From: Bacillota bacterium
GTDB taxonomy: Bacteria; Bacillota; Clostridia; Clostridiales; Clostridiaceae
Direction of reading: 5' to 3'
Assembly: GCA_021779235.1 (NCBI GenBank)
Contig: JAJYBA010000083.1
Span: forward strand, 1-6,887
DNA length: 6,887 nt
Shown piece by piece: positions 1 through 6,295 of the stretch. The notes beneath the pieces were generated by a model that did no database searches, was not told where the DNA came from, and saw only the letters and a list, made by a program, of their open reading frames with translations. The translations under genes and the position numbers were made by a program. How positions within the stretch are numbered: position 1 is the stretch's first letter; every line of letters begins with the position of its first letter.

Positions 1-1734
1 GCAAATACTTCTTCCTAATGAAAAACGGACATATTCTGTTAATACTTCTATATCCTTAGTTATTCTAGAATTATCTGCTAAGGATTCCAAAATTGTAACC
101 ATATCCTTTATGGATACTCTTTCTTTTAACAAGCTCTGAAGAACCTTTTGTACTTCACCTATAGTCATAAGATCTGGTATTAGTTCCTCAACTACAGTAT
201 TATATCTCTCTTTTACTGAATCAATTAATAGTTTTGTTTCCTGTCTACCTAGAAGTTCAAAGGCATGACTCTTAATAGTTTCTGTTAAATGAGTTACCAT
301 TACAGTAGTCGGGTCTACCACAGTTAACCCTTTGATTTCAGCATCTTCTCTTTGGTCGTTATTTATCCATACCGCAGGGAGTCCAAAGGTTGGTTCAATG
401 GTGTTAATACCCTGTATATTAACCTCTTCGGAACTAGGGTCAATGCAAAGTAGCATACTTGGCATTAAATCACCTTTAATTATTACAGTTCCTCTAATCT
501 TCACAACATATTCATTTGTTTTAAGTTGCAAATTATCTTTTATTCTAATTGGCTGAACAACAATTCCCATTTCTAAAGCACATTGTCTCCTTACAGAGGC
601 AATTCTTTGTAATAAATCTCCTCCTGTAGCTTCGTCTGCCAGTGGTATTAGACCATATCCTATTTCTATTTCCATAGGTTCCACAGAAATCAGGCTCATT
701 ACATTTTCCGGTTCTCTATTTTCAGTTTCATAAATTTCTTGTTCTTCACTTTCTATTTTCATAATCTTTTGATCTTTTTCATCTTTATGTAAGAAATATG
801 CACTAGTTGCTGTACCTATAGACAGCATAATAAAAACAACATGAGGCATTCCTGGAATTGCAGCCAAAACTAATAATACTACAGATGCCAGGGCAATAAC
901 CTTAGGAAATGCAGTAAGCTGCGTCGTTACCAGGGTTCCTAAATTTGTATTGCTACCAGATCTTGTAACCAGAATACCGGAAGCAACTGATATTAAGAGC
1001 GCCGGAATTTGAGCTACAAGCCCATCCCCTACTGTAAGGCGCACATAAGTGGTGGCTGCTTTAGCTATTGGCATTTTAAGCATTATTACACCTATAATTA
1101 TCCCACCAAAAATATTAATTATGGTAACAATTATACCTGCTATAGCATCTCCCTTTACGAATTTGGAAGCTCCATCCATAGCTCCATAAAAACTAGCTTC
1201 GTCCTGTAATTTTGTTCTTCTCTCTCGTGCCTGCTCTTCAGTTATGACACCTGCATTCAAATCAGCATCAATACTCATCTGTTTACCAGGCATAGCATCT
1301 AAAGTAAATCTAGCAGAGACTTCAGAAACTCTACCAGCACCAGCTGTAATAACTACAAACTGTATAATGATTATTATTAAAAAGATAATTATTCCAACTA
1401 CATAATTACCTCCAACAACAAATTCACCAAAAGCCTCAATTATATCTCCTGCATAAGCTTGTGTTAATATTAGCCTAGTGGATGAAATATTTAATCCTAA
1501 TCTTAAAAGTGTTGTAATTAGGAGTAATGTTGGAAAAACTGAAAATTGCAAAATTTCTGTTGTAAACATTGATAACAGCAAAATTACAACTGATAGCGTA
1601 ATATTAAATGCAATTATTACATCAAGCAGCTTTGGTGGTAATGGAATAATTATCATTAAAACTATTCCTATTACACCAAATGCAACTAAAACATCTAGAT
1701 TTTTTCTTATACTAAATTTTGTTCCTTCAGCCAC
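1..1734 (-). CDS. flhA: Flagellar export gate protein FlhA (3' end cut by window edge)
   Basis: FlhA forms the nonameric ring of the flagellar type III export gate; its cytoplasmic domain docks chaperone-substrate complexes and its membrane domain couples export to the proton motive force. I translated 578 codons with no internal stop up to the window edge. The family is usually about 690 residues, so roughly 110 C-terminal residues lie outside. Residues 1 to about 315 are rich in hydrophobic segments. The FHIPEP-family signature region is around residues 142-162 (RFTLDAMPGKQMSIDAD, then LNAG). A charged linker covers about 316-355, and the cytoplasmic domain opens with GYGLIPLADEATGGDLLQR at 359. 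The chosen start is GTG at 1734, because AAAGGA (1748-1743) lies 8 bases upstream and the product then begins MAEGTKF. An in-frame ATG at 1743 is inside that ribosome binding site. The gene starts 12 bases after the fliR-flhB stop. Confidence 0.97.
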   Translation of the reverse strand, partial: MAEGTKFSIRKNLDVLVAFGVIGIVLMIIIPLPPKLLDVIIAFNITLSVVILLLSMFTTEILQFSVFPTLLLITTLLRLGLNISSTRLILTQAYAGDIIEAFGEFVVGGNYVVGIIIFLIIIIIQFVVITAGAGRVSEVSARFTLDAMPGKQMSIDADLNAGVITEEQARERRTKLQDEASFYGAMDGASKFVKGDAIAGIIVTIINIFGGIIIGVIMLKMPIAKAATTYVRLTVGDGLVAQIPALLISVASGILVTRSGSNTNLGTLVTTQLTAFPKVIALASVVLLVLAAIPGMPHVVFIMLSIGTATSAYFLHKDEKDQKIMKIESEEQEIYETENREPENVMSLISVEPMEIEIGYGLIPLADEATGGDLLQRIASVRRQCALEMGIVVQPIRIKDNLQLKTNEYVVKIRGTVIIKGDLMPSMLLCIDPSSEEVNIQGINTIEPTFGLPAVWINNDQREDAEIKGLTVVDPTTVMVTHLTETIKSHAFELLGRQETKLLIDSVKERYNTVVEELIPDLMTIGEVQKVLQSLLKERVSIKDMVTILESLADNSRITKDIEVLTEYVRFSLGRSIC

Positions 1735-1746
1735 AAATATCATCCT

Positions 1747-3585
1747 TTACTTTCTTTTCTTTAATTTGTATACCAATGCTAATATTTCTGCCACAGCTTG
1801 ATACATATCAGCTGGAATTTCTGAGCCAATATCTAACTCCTTATATATTAACCTTGCTAAAGGTTTATTTTCAATTATCGGGATATCCTTTTCTTTAGCA
1901 ATTTCTTTTATTTTTATAGCAACATTATCTGCGCCTTTAGCCACAACTATAGGAGCACCTTCTCCTCCTTGCTCATATTTAATGGCTATAGCAAGATGAG
2001 TTGGGTTCGTAATAACCACAGTAGCATCAGGTACTGCTTGCATCATTCTACTAGATGCCATTTCCCTTTGCTTTTGCCTAATCTTGGATTTAATCTGTGG
2101 GTCTCCTTCTTGCTGTTTATATTCTTCTTTAACTTCTTGCATACTCATTTTTAAATCTTTGTTATGCTTATATCTCTGATAGGCATAATCACTTATGGAT
2201 ATTATAAGCATAATTATACTAATTTTAAAAAATATATCTATTACTAAACTTCCAAATACACCTAATATAGCCTCTATTTTTAAGCTTCCGTATCTCATTA
2301 TACTTAAATAATTGCTTTTAATAAAATCATAAGCTACAACTGCTATAGTAGTGACTATAGCTAAATTTTTTAATAAATCTACTAAGGATCTTGTTGAAAA
2401 AATTTTTTTAAATCCACTTATAGGATCTAATTTCTTTAAATCAGGTTTAAGTGGTTCATTTGTAAATATAAAACCAGATTGCATTAAACTTGCCACTATT
2501 CCCATTATCATAATAGGAACTACAATTGGTAAAACCACAAGACCAAACTTCATCAAAGAAACAAGTAGCACAGTTTTAAAGGTATACTCAGTAAGTTCTA
2601 AGGTTAAATAATTGTTTAAGAAAAGGGTTAATACGCCTTTTAAAGTGTCTAGTATATACGCTCCTAACATAATCATCAAAACTGTTGAGGTGAGCAAGGT
2701 AAAGGTAGAGGATAGCTCTTTACTCTTTGCTACCTGGCCCTTTTTCTTCGCCTCACTTTTCTTTTTGGGAGTAGCTTCTTCAGTTTTTTCGCCACTATCC
2801 GCTGAGATAATAATAAGTAAGGGTATTACCCTGTAAAAAGCTTTAATTATATCTGGAATAGTATAAAAAGAATTTACTATTAATTTTATAACAGCTGGTA
2901 AAACTAACGCAAAGCAACTTAACCCTACAAGTATTTTTATTGGCATACCTAAAATCATAACATTTAATTGTGGCACTGTTCTTGATACCAGTCCCATACT
3001 TAAATCAGTTATAATAATTATCAAAATAATTGGTACGGCTATTTTTAATCCAAGTGTGAAAAACTCTATAAAAATTTTTACCATCATCATAGCTGATTGC
3101 TGCGAAAGTATGAACTTCCCAATATTAACAGTATTGAAACTATCAATAATAGCTCTTATTAGCATATGATGGCCATCTACAACAAAAAACATTACCATAC
3201 TTACCCAGTAAAGTAATCTACCAAGCAAAGTAACATTCTCATTAGATATAGGATCAAACATGCTCATCATGGAAAAACCAACTTGGAAATCCATAAGCTG
3301 ACCAGCCATCTGTGCTGAAAAAAAACAAAACTTTGTTATGTAACCTAATGCTAATCCAGTGGTAACCTCAGCCACAGAAAATATTATTAGGGCCGTGTTA
3401 TTATTAATTAAATTTACATTTTCATAATTAACACCTGGTAAAATTAGAAAAGTGAAAACAACACAAAATCCAATTTTCACCGTGGAAGGAGCACCCTTAG
3501 GAAAGAAAATTGGTATACTCATAAAGAATGCTGATATTCTTAAAAGTACCATGATAAAGCCTAAATAATAAGCGGTATTAATCAA
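1747..3585 (-). CDS. fliR-flhB: Fused FliR-FlhB flagellar export gate / substrate-specificity switch protein
   Basis: This single 612-residue protein joins two export-gate components. Residues 1 to about 260 are FliR, a hydrophobic multi-pass protein that caps the FliP/FliQ gate. From about residue 262 the sequence is FlhB, opening with ADSGEKTEEATPKKK and KKGQVAKSKEL, followed by membrane segments to about 475. The FlhB cytoplasmic domain has the autocleavage motif NPTH at 527-530, where cleavage between N and P switches export from rod/hook to filament substrates. No ATG, GTG or TTG occurs close to the junction (around 2802), so FlhB is not separately started there. NCBI protein names include a fused FliR/FlhB family, known from clostridia. 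The start is TTG at 3585, placed by GGTGGAG (3597-3591) five bases upstream; the next methionine is residue 12. The ribosome binding site begins at the last base of the fliQ stop. Confidence 0.96.
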   Translation of the reverse strand: MINTAYYLGFIMVLLRISAFFMSIPIFFPKGAPSTVKIGFCVVFTFLILPGVNYENVNLINNNTALIIFSVAEVTTGLALGYITKFCFFSAQMAGQLMDFQVGFSMMSMFDPISNENVTLLGRLLYWVSMVMFFVVDGHHMLIRAIIDSFNTVNIGKFILSQQSAMMMVKIFIEFFTLGLKIAVPIILIIIITDLSMGLVSRTVPQLNVMILGMPIKILVGLSCFALVLPAVIKLIVNSFYTIPDIIKAFYRVIPLLIIISADSGEKTEEATPKKKSEAKKKGQVAKSKELSSTFTLLTSTVLMIMLGAYILDTLKGVLTLFLNNYLTLELTEYTFKTVLLVSLMKFGLVVLPIVVPIMIMGIVASLMQSGFIFTNEPLKPDLKKLDPISGFKKIFSTRSLVDLLKNLAIVTTIAVVAYDFIKSNYLSIMRYGSLKIEAILGVFGSLVIDIFFKISIIMLIISISDYAYQRYKHNKDLKMSMQEVKEEYKQQEGDPQIKSKIRQKQREMASSRMMQAVPDATVVITNPTHLAIAIKYEQGGEGAPIVVAKGADNVAIKIKEIAKEKDIPIIENKPLARLIYKELDIGSEIPADMYQAVAEILALVYKLKKRK

Positions 3586-3590
3586 TATAG

Positions 3591-3597
3591 CTCCACC
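3591..3597 (-). promoter_or_regulatory. Ribosome binding site fixing the TTG start of fliR-flhB
   Basis: The minus strand reads GGTGGAG, then five bases, then TTG. The site begins at the last base of the fliQ TAG stop. Because no ATG or GTG is suitably spaced, this site is the main evidence that fliR-flhB starts with the rare codon TTG. Confidence 0.75.
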
Positions 3598-3866
3598 TAA
3601 CCTCCCATATTAGCAATAAGTTCAAATATTCTCGTTGTAAAATCAACAATTGAGTGCAGCATCCAACTACCCATCAATAAGCCAATTAGTGCTACTGCCA
3701 GTAACTTTGGCACAAAGGTTAATGTTTGCTCTTGTATTTGAGTAGTGGCCTGAAATATACTTATTATTAGCCCTACTACAGTAGCTACGATTAGAATGGG
3801 AGCAGATACTAAAATTGCTGTTTGGATAGCATCTTTTATTACAGATAATACAATGTCCTCTGTCAT
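3597..3866 (-). CDS. fliQ: Flagellar export gate protein FliQ
   Basis: FliQ is a small inner-membrane subunit of the flagellar type III export gate; four copies pack around the FliP/FliR core. The 89-residue length is exactly typical of the family. Two hydrophobic hairpin segments are visible at about 16-37 and 52-72, separated by the loop FQATTQIQEQTLTFVPK, which is highly characteristic of FliQ. The ATG at 3866 is preceded by GAGGTG six bases upstream, and that site overlaps the fliP stop (TGA at 3879-3877). The gene lies between fliP and fliR, the standard order. Nothing in the sequence suggests damage. Confidence 0.97.
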   Translation of the reverse strand: MTEDIVLSVIKDAIQTAILVSAPILIVATVVGLIISIFQATTQIQEQTLTFVPKLLAVALIGLLMGSWMLHSIVDFTTRIFELIANMGG

Positions 3867-3876
3867 TTAATTCACC

Positions 3877-4707
3877 TCAACTAAAACTCATAATCAATGA
3901 TTTCACCAATAAATTCCACCCATCAACCATAATGAATAACAATAATTTAAATGGGAGAGAAATCATAACTGGTGGAAGCATCATCATTCCCATAGCCATA
4001 AGAACACTACCCGTAACAATATCTATTATTATAAAAGGTATAAATAACAAGAATCCCATTTCAAAGGCTCGCCTTAGCTCACTTATTATAAAAGAAGGCA
4101 CCACTGCATATAGAGGCACTTTATCATAAGTAAGTATAGGTTTTCCATTTTTCATTATTATATTACCTTTTGCATCCACTGCATTTTTAACTGTATCCTC
4201 TAATTTACCAACTTCTAAAAAGAGTTTCAAATCCTTCGCTCTGGTCTGTTTTAACATAAAATCCCTCATTGGTTTCGAACCTTTATCAATGGCAACCTGC
4301 TGGGTTATTTTATTATTCATATAAGGGGTTAAAGCTTCACTATTAACTTTCTCAAAGGTTGGTGCCATAGTAAAAAATGTTAAAAATAGCGCTAGCCCCA
4401 TTATGACTTCTTTGGGTATTGCCTGCTGAATTCCAATAGCATTTTTAAATAAGGATAACACTATAATTATTCTTACAAAGCTAGTAGTCATTATAATAAA
4501 TGAAGGCAATAAAGTAAGTATTGTAAGAAGTACTAATAGCTTAATATTGTCAACATATTCACTTGGCGTATTTGCATTATCAACTGAAATATTAATTTTA
4601 GGTATTGGCAATGTTTGTGGAGCCGCATTTACAACTTTTAATGTAACAATTCCCATTATTATCATAGCCAAAGCAAAAATAAACAAGTTTTTATTTTTTC
4701 TTTTCAT
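3877..4707 (-). CDS. fliP: Flagellar export gate protein FliP
   Basis: FliP forms the pentameric core of the export gate through which unfolded flagellar proteins pass. The 276-residue product starts with a lysine-rich n-region and hydrophobic stretch (about 8-28) ending VVNAA, which fits the cleavable signal peptide usual for FliP. Both classical family signatures are visible: PSFIISELRRAFEMGF at 204-219 and PFKLLLFIMVDGW at 252-264. The methionine-rich MAMGMMMLPP stretch at 237-246 matches the region known to seal the closed pore. At about 171-197 it has a polar segment including DAKGNIIMKNGKP that seems longer than in typical 245-residue FliPs. The start ATG lies inside fliO, a 17-base overlap, with AAGGAAG six bases upstream, which implies translational coupling. 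Confidence 0.97.
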   Translation of the reverse strand: MKRKNKNLFIFALAMIIMGIVTLKVVNAAPQTLPIPKINISVDNANTPSEYVDNIKLLVLLTILTLLPSFIIMTTSFVRIIIVLSLFKNAIGIQQAIPKEVIMGLALFLTFFTMAPTFEKVNSEALTPYMNNKITQQVAIDKGSKPMRDFMLKQTRAKDLKLFLEVGKLEDTVKNAVDAKGNIIMKNGKPILTYDKVPLYAVVPSFIISELRRAFEMGFLLFIPFIIIDIVTGSVLMAMGMMMLPPVMISLPFKLLLFIMVDGWNLLVKSLIMSFS

Positions 4708-5101
4708 CTTTAACTTCCTTTTTCATAATATGTTTTTTGAACAATTCCTTAGTGTCTTCATATTGAGGAATATGTTTTTTGAATAGTTCTTTCATATCTT
4801 CATATTGAGGTATAGCTTTAGTATTTTCAATATTAACTATTTCTTCCTGAGGTAATTCAAATAAAATACTAATTTCCTTTGAACTCGAAGATACAGCATA
4901 GGCTTTTTCACCTATCTTTACAACTATAATGCTGTTATCTTTAGATAATGCAATCCGATCTAATATCTTCATATATCTACCATCTTGTAATTTTTGAAGT
5001 TTATTTCCGCCATATTTTAAAGATAAATATAATATAAGTAATATGAAAGGTAAAAATACTAAAATCTTTAAAAGCAGTATCCAAAATTCTCCGTCTACCA
5101 T
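4691..5101 (-). CDS. fliO: FliO/FliZ-family flagellar biosynthesis protein
   Basis: FliO (called FliZ in Bacillus and clostridia) is a small membrane protein that helps FliP assemble into the export gate. The 136-residue product has a short N-terminal periplasmic end, one transmembrane segment at about 7-28, then a basic cytoplasmic stretch and the fold-typical sequence GRYMKILDRIALSKDNSIIVVKIGEKAYAVSSSSKEI, here cited only to mark the domain at about 41-80. The C-terminal tail is low in hydrophobic residues, carries two copies of a 14-residue unit (PQYEDMKELFKKHI) and ends in a lysine/glutamate run. The ATG at 5101 follows AGGTGA, which overlaps the fliL stop; the gap is 8 bases. Family assignment rests on position directly before fliP, topology and length, since FliO sequences diverge widely. 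Confidence 0.85.
   Translation of the reverse strand: MVDGEFWILLLKILVFLPFILLILYLSLKYGGNKLQKLQDGRYMKILDRIALSKDNSIIVVKIGEKAYAVSSSSKEISILFELPQEEIVNIENTKAIPQYEDMKELFKKHIPQYEDTKELFKKHIMKKEVKDEKKK
4727..4810 (-). repeat. 42-bp tandem duplication (two copies) inside fliO
   Basis: Copy one is 4727-4768 and copy two is 4769-4810. They match at 36 of 42 positions by eye. Each encodes the same 14-residue unit with one change (Met in one copy, Thr in the other). Four of the six base differences are silent. The duplication is in frame and lies in the C-terminal cytoplasmic tail of FliO. Confidence 0.93.
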
Positions 5102-5109
5102 TATTTCAC

Positions 5110-5586
5110 CTACTGTACCAATATATCGTTAAAATATATATGGGAAATTTTGCCTTTCGTTAAAACTGGATTTATGCTGGCAATTAGCTCATTTTTTATA
5201 GTATCCACACCTGTAGCACTAAAGTCCGTAGTTTTTTTCGCTCTAAGAGAAGTGTTTACTACATCTCTAATAATTGGTTTTTTTGCATCTAATTCTACTG
5301 TTAAATTCTTATTATCTTCATACCCAATAAAAACCTTCACCTTAAGATAACGTCGTCCATCCTCATCTGAAAGATTTACTAAGAATTCATCTAATGAATA
5401 AGTTAGCTCAGGAACTTCCTCAGCTTTAGCAGATTTAGCCGTAGTACTTGATCCGTTTTTACCAGCAAAATACATACCTCCAAAGGCTGCTCCTCCTACT
5501 ATAATTAAGGACAATAGTACTATAATAATTATTTTAAAAATATTCCCTTTGCCTTCTTTGTTTCCTTTTTTTGTTTTTTCGCTCAT
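5110..5586 (-). CDS. fliL: Flagellar basal body-associated protein FliL
   Basis: FliL is a single-pass membrane protein that surrounds the flagellar motor and supports the MotA/MotB stator. The 158-residue product has a lysine-rich cytoplasmic N-terminus (1-15), one transmembrane helix at about 17-40, a low-complexity Ser/Thr/Ala/Lys linker at about 43-57, and a periplasmic FliL domain. The domain shows the family pattern YSLDEFLVNLSDEDGRRYLK (63-82), followed by a conserved 'I(R)D-V' region at 105-110 and a C-terminal IYFNDILVQ. Length is typical. The ATG at 5586 overlaps the TGA that ends the motB remnant (ATGA), and GGGAGG lies 10 bases upstream at 5602-5597. The tight join shows that motB was the natural upstream neighbour. 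The gene itself looks intact although its usual stator partner genes beside it are lost. Confidence 0.94.
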   Translation of the reverse strand: MSEKTKKGNKEGKGNIFKIIIIVLLSLIIVGGAAFGGMYFAGKNGSSTTAKSAKAEEVPELTYSLDEFLVNLSDEDGRRYLKVKVFIGYEDNKNLTVELDAKKPIIRDVVNTSLRAKKTTDFSATGVDTIKNELIASINPVLTKGKISHIYFNDILVQ

Positions 5587-5921
5587 TTCTTTGTAGCCTC
5601 CCTTTCACATGCAACAATTAAAATATTTACACTCCTATTTAAAGCTCTATTTGCATTATTATTAGATGCAATAAGTTGAAATTCATCACAAGCTACAAAT
5701 ATGAATCGCTTTGGATGAGCTTACCCTTTGATACCAACAAAATATTCAAGTAGATTCAAGGCTCTAGTAGAAGATATTTGCCAATTATTTTTATATTTAT
5801 AATTACTAATTATTGTATTATCAGTATGCCCCTCTATGGGGATATCATTAGGAAAAGTTGATATTAGACCATTTATTAAATTTAAAATTGCTTTACTTTT
5901 ATTTATTATTTCGGCTTTCCC
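5583..5921 (-). pseudogene. motB: Remnant of motB (stator, OmpA-like C-terminal domain only)
   Basis: MotB anchors the flagellar stator to peptidoglycan. Only the C-terminal OmpA-like part remains: homology starts at about GKAEIINKSK (5921) and runs through PNDIPIEGHTDN and NWQISSTRALNLLEYFV, which carry the peptidoglycan-binding Asp and Arg. Sixty-six codons are followed by an in-frame TAA at 5723-5721. The same frame then continues for 45 codons with recognisable MotB end sequence (HPKRF, DEFQLIASNNN, ALNRSVNILIV), ending in a TGA that overlaps the fliL start. The N-terminal transmembrane helix with the proton-binding Asp and the plug region is gone, and so is motA. Several normally conserved positions look decayed (YGE reads CDE, NRRV reads NRSV). 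A GTG at 5945 inside flbD could start the frame (74 codons to the TAA), but its first eight residues do not look like MotB. I infer it is non-functional. Confidence 0.86.
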
Positions 5922-5934
5922 ATGACATCCTAAC

Positions 5935-6126
5935 CTATAACTCACTATTAAATATCTTCCTCTTATACCTTAGTATTTCCTCTATTACTTCCTCTGTACT
6001 CTCAAGCACAATGTATTTCCTACCATTTGTTAAAGTTATTAAGGTTTCTGGTACTATTTCAATTTTCTCTATAATTTCAGCATTTAAGATAAATTCTTTA
6101 TTATTTAAGCCCGTAAGTTTTATCAT
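5935..6126 (-). CDS. flbD: FlbD/SwrD family flagellar protein
   Basis: This is a 63-residue member of the small FlbD family, called SwrD in Bacillus subtilis, where it is reported to raise flagellar power for swarming by acting on stator function. The family pattern is clear: MIKLTGLNNKEFILNAEIIEKI at the start of the protein region (residues 1-22), then PETLITLTNGRKYIV and a final basic helix ending KRKIF. No membrane segment is present, so it should be cytoplasmic. The start ATG at 6126 has AGGAGG four bases upstream (6136-6131). The frame stays open further upstream through the 45-bp repeats to a GTG at 6198, but that start lacks a well-placed ribosome binding site and the extra residues are just translated repeat. 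It follows flgE, as in other Firmicutes. The motB remnant begins 13 bases after its stop, where motA would be expected. Confidence 0.92.
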   Translation of the reverse strand: MIKLTGLNNKEFILNAEIIEKIEIVPETLITLTNGRKYIVLESTEEVIEEILRYKRKIFNSEL

Positions 6127-6130
6127 AAGA

Positions 6131-6136
6131 CCTCCT
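6131..6136 (-). promoter_or_regulatory. Ribosome binding site of flbD (one of three AGGAGG copies)
   Basis: The minus strand reads AGGAGG, four bases, then the flbD ATG. This decides the flbD start against the upstream in-frame GTG at 6198. Identical AGGAGG copies lie at 6181-6176 and 6226-6221, 45 and 90 bases upstream, because they belong to the tandem repeats. Confidence 0.85.
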
Positions 6137-6220
6137 GTATTCCTTATAAGCACATAACAATTATCAATTGTTATGCCTCCTGTATTCCTTATATGCACAT
6201 AACAATTATCAATTGTTATG
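6131..6220 (-). repeat. Two 45-bp tandem repeats upstream of flbD, each with a perfect palindrome and an AGGAGG site
   Basis: Unit A is 6131-6175 and unit B is 6176-6220. They differ at only one position (6149 versus 6194). A third partial copy, just CCTCCT on the plus strand, follows at 6221-6226. Each unit contains a palindrome with 10-bp arms (CATAACAATT) and a three-base loop, at 6153-6175 and 6198-6220. In the transcript each AGGAGG outside the flbD-proximal one directly abuts the 5' foot of a hairpin. Near identity suggests a recent duplication. Confidence 0.95.
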
Positions 6221-6262
6221 CCTCCTATGATCTGTTATATAAATAACTTTAAAGAAATTTGG

Positions 6263-6295
6263 TAAGTCTCAAATACTTGTAGCATTTGAGACTTA
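6263..6295 (-). terminator. 12-bp perfect stem-loop after flgE; possible weak terminator, attenuator or RNA-processing site
   Basis: The arms 6263-6274 and 6284-6295 (TAAGTCTCAAAT and its exact complement) enclose a nine-base loop. It begins 22 bases after the flgE stop. In the transcribed direction the stem is followed by ACCAAATTTCTTT, which is not a continuous U-tract, so strong intrinsic termination is doubtful. It may partly reduce read-through into flbD and the export genes, or protect the 3' end of the flgE message. Function is inferred; the inverted repeat itself is directly visible. Confidence 0.6.

Noticed and set aside
1741..1743. ATG at 1743 as the flhA start
   Set aside because: It lies within the AAAGGA ribosome binding site region, leaving no spacing; the GTG at 1734 has eight-base spacing and gives a family-typical N-terminus.
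1478..1801. Plus-strand open frame of 107 codons, and other plus-strand frames across the window
   Set aside because: They lie opposite well-recognised minus-strand flagellar genes, have no ribosome binding sites I could support, and encode no recognisable protein; they are shadows of the coding strand.
5721..5945. A 74-residue protein starting at GTG 5945 as a genuine small gene
   Set aside because: From residue 9 on it matches the middle of the MotB OmpA-like domain, and MotB homology continues past the stop. A truncated pseudogene explains it better than a new gene, although translation cannot be excluded because a weak GAGGAA lies upstream.
6131..6226. CRISPR array or insertion-sequence ends
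   Set aside because: The repeats are directly tandem with no spacers, there are only two full copies, and no transposase or cas gene is near.
6263..6295. Strong intrinsic terminator closing the flgE transcript
   Set aside because: The stem is good, but the following bases are not a U-tract, and the genes downstream belong to the same operon class; I keep it only as a possible attenuator or processing hairpin.
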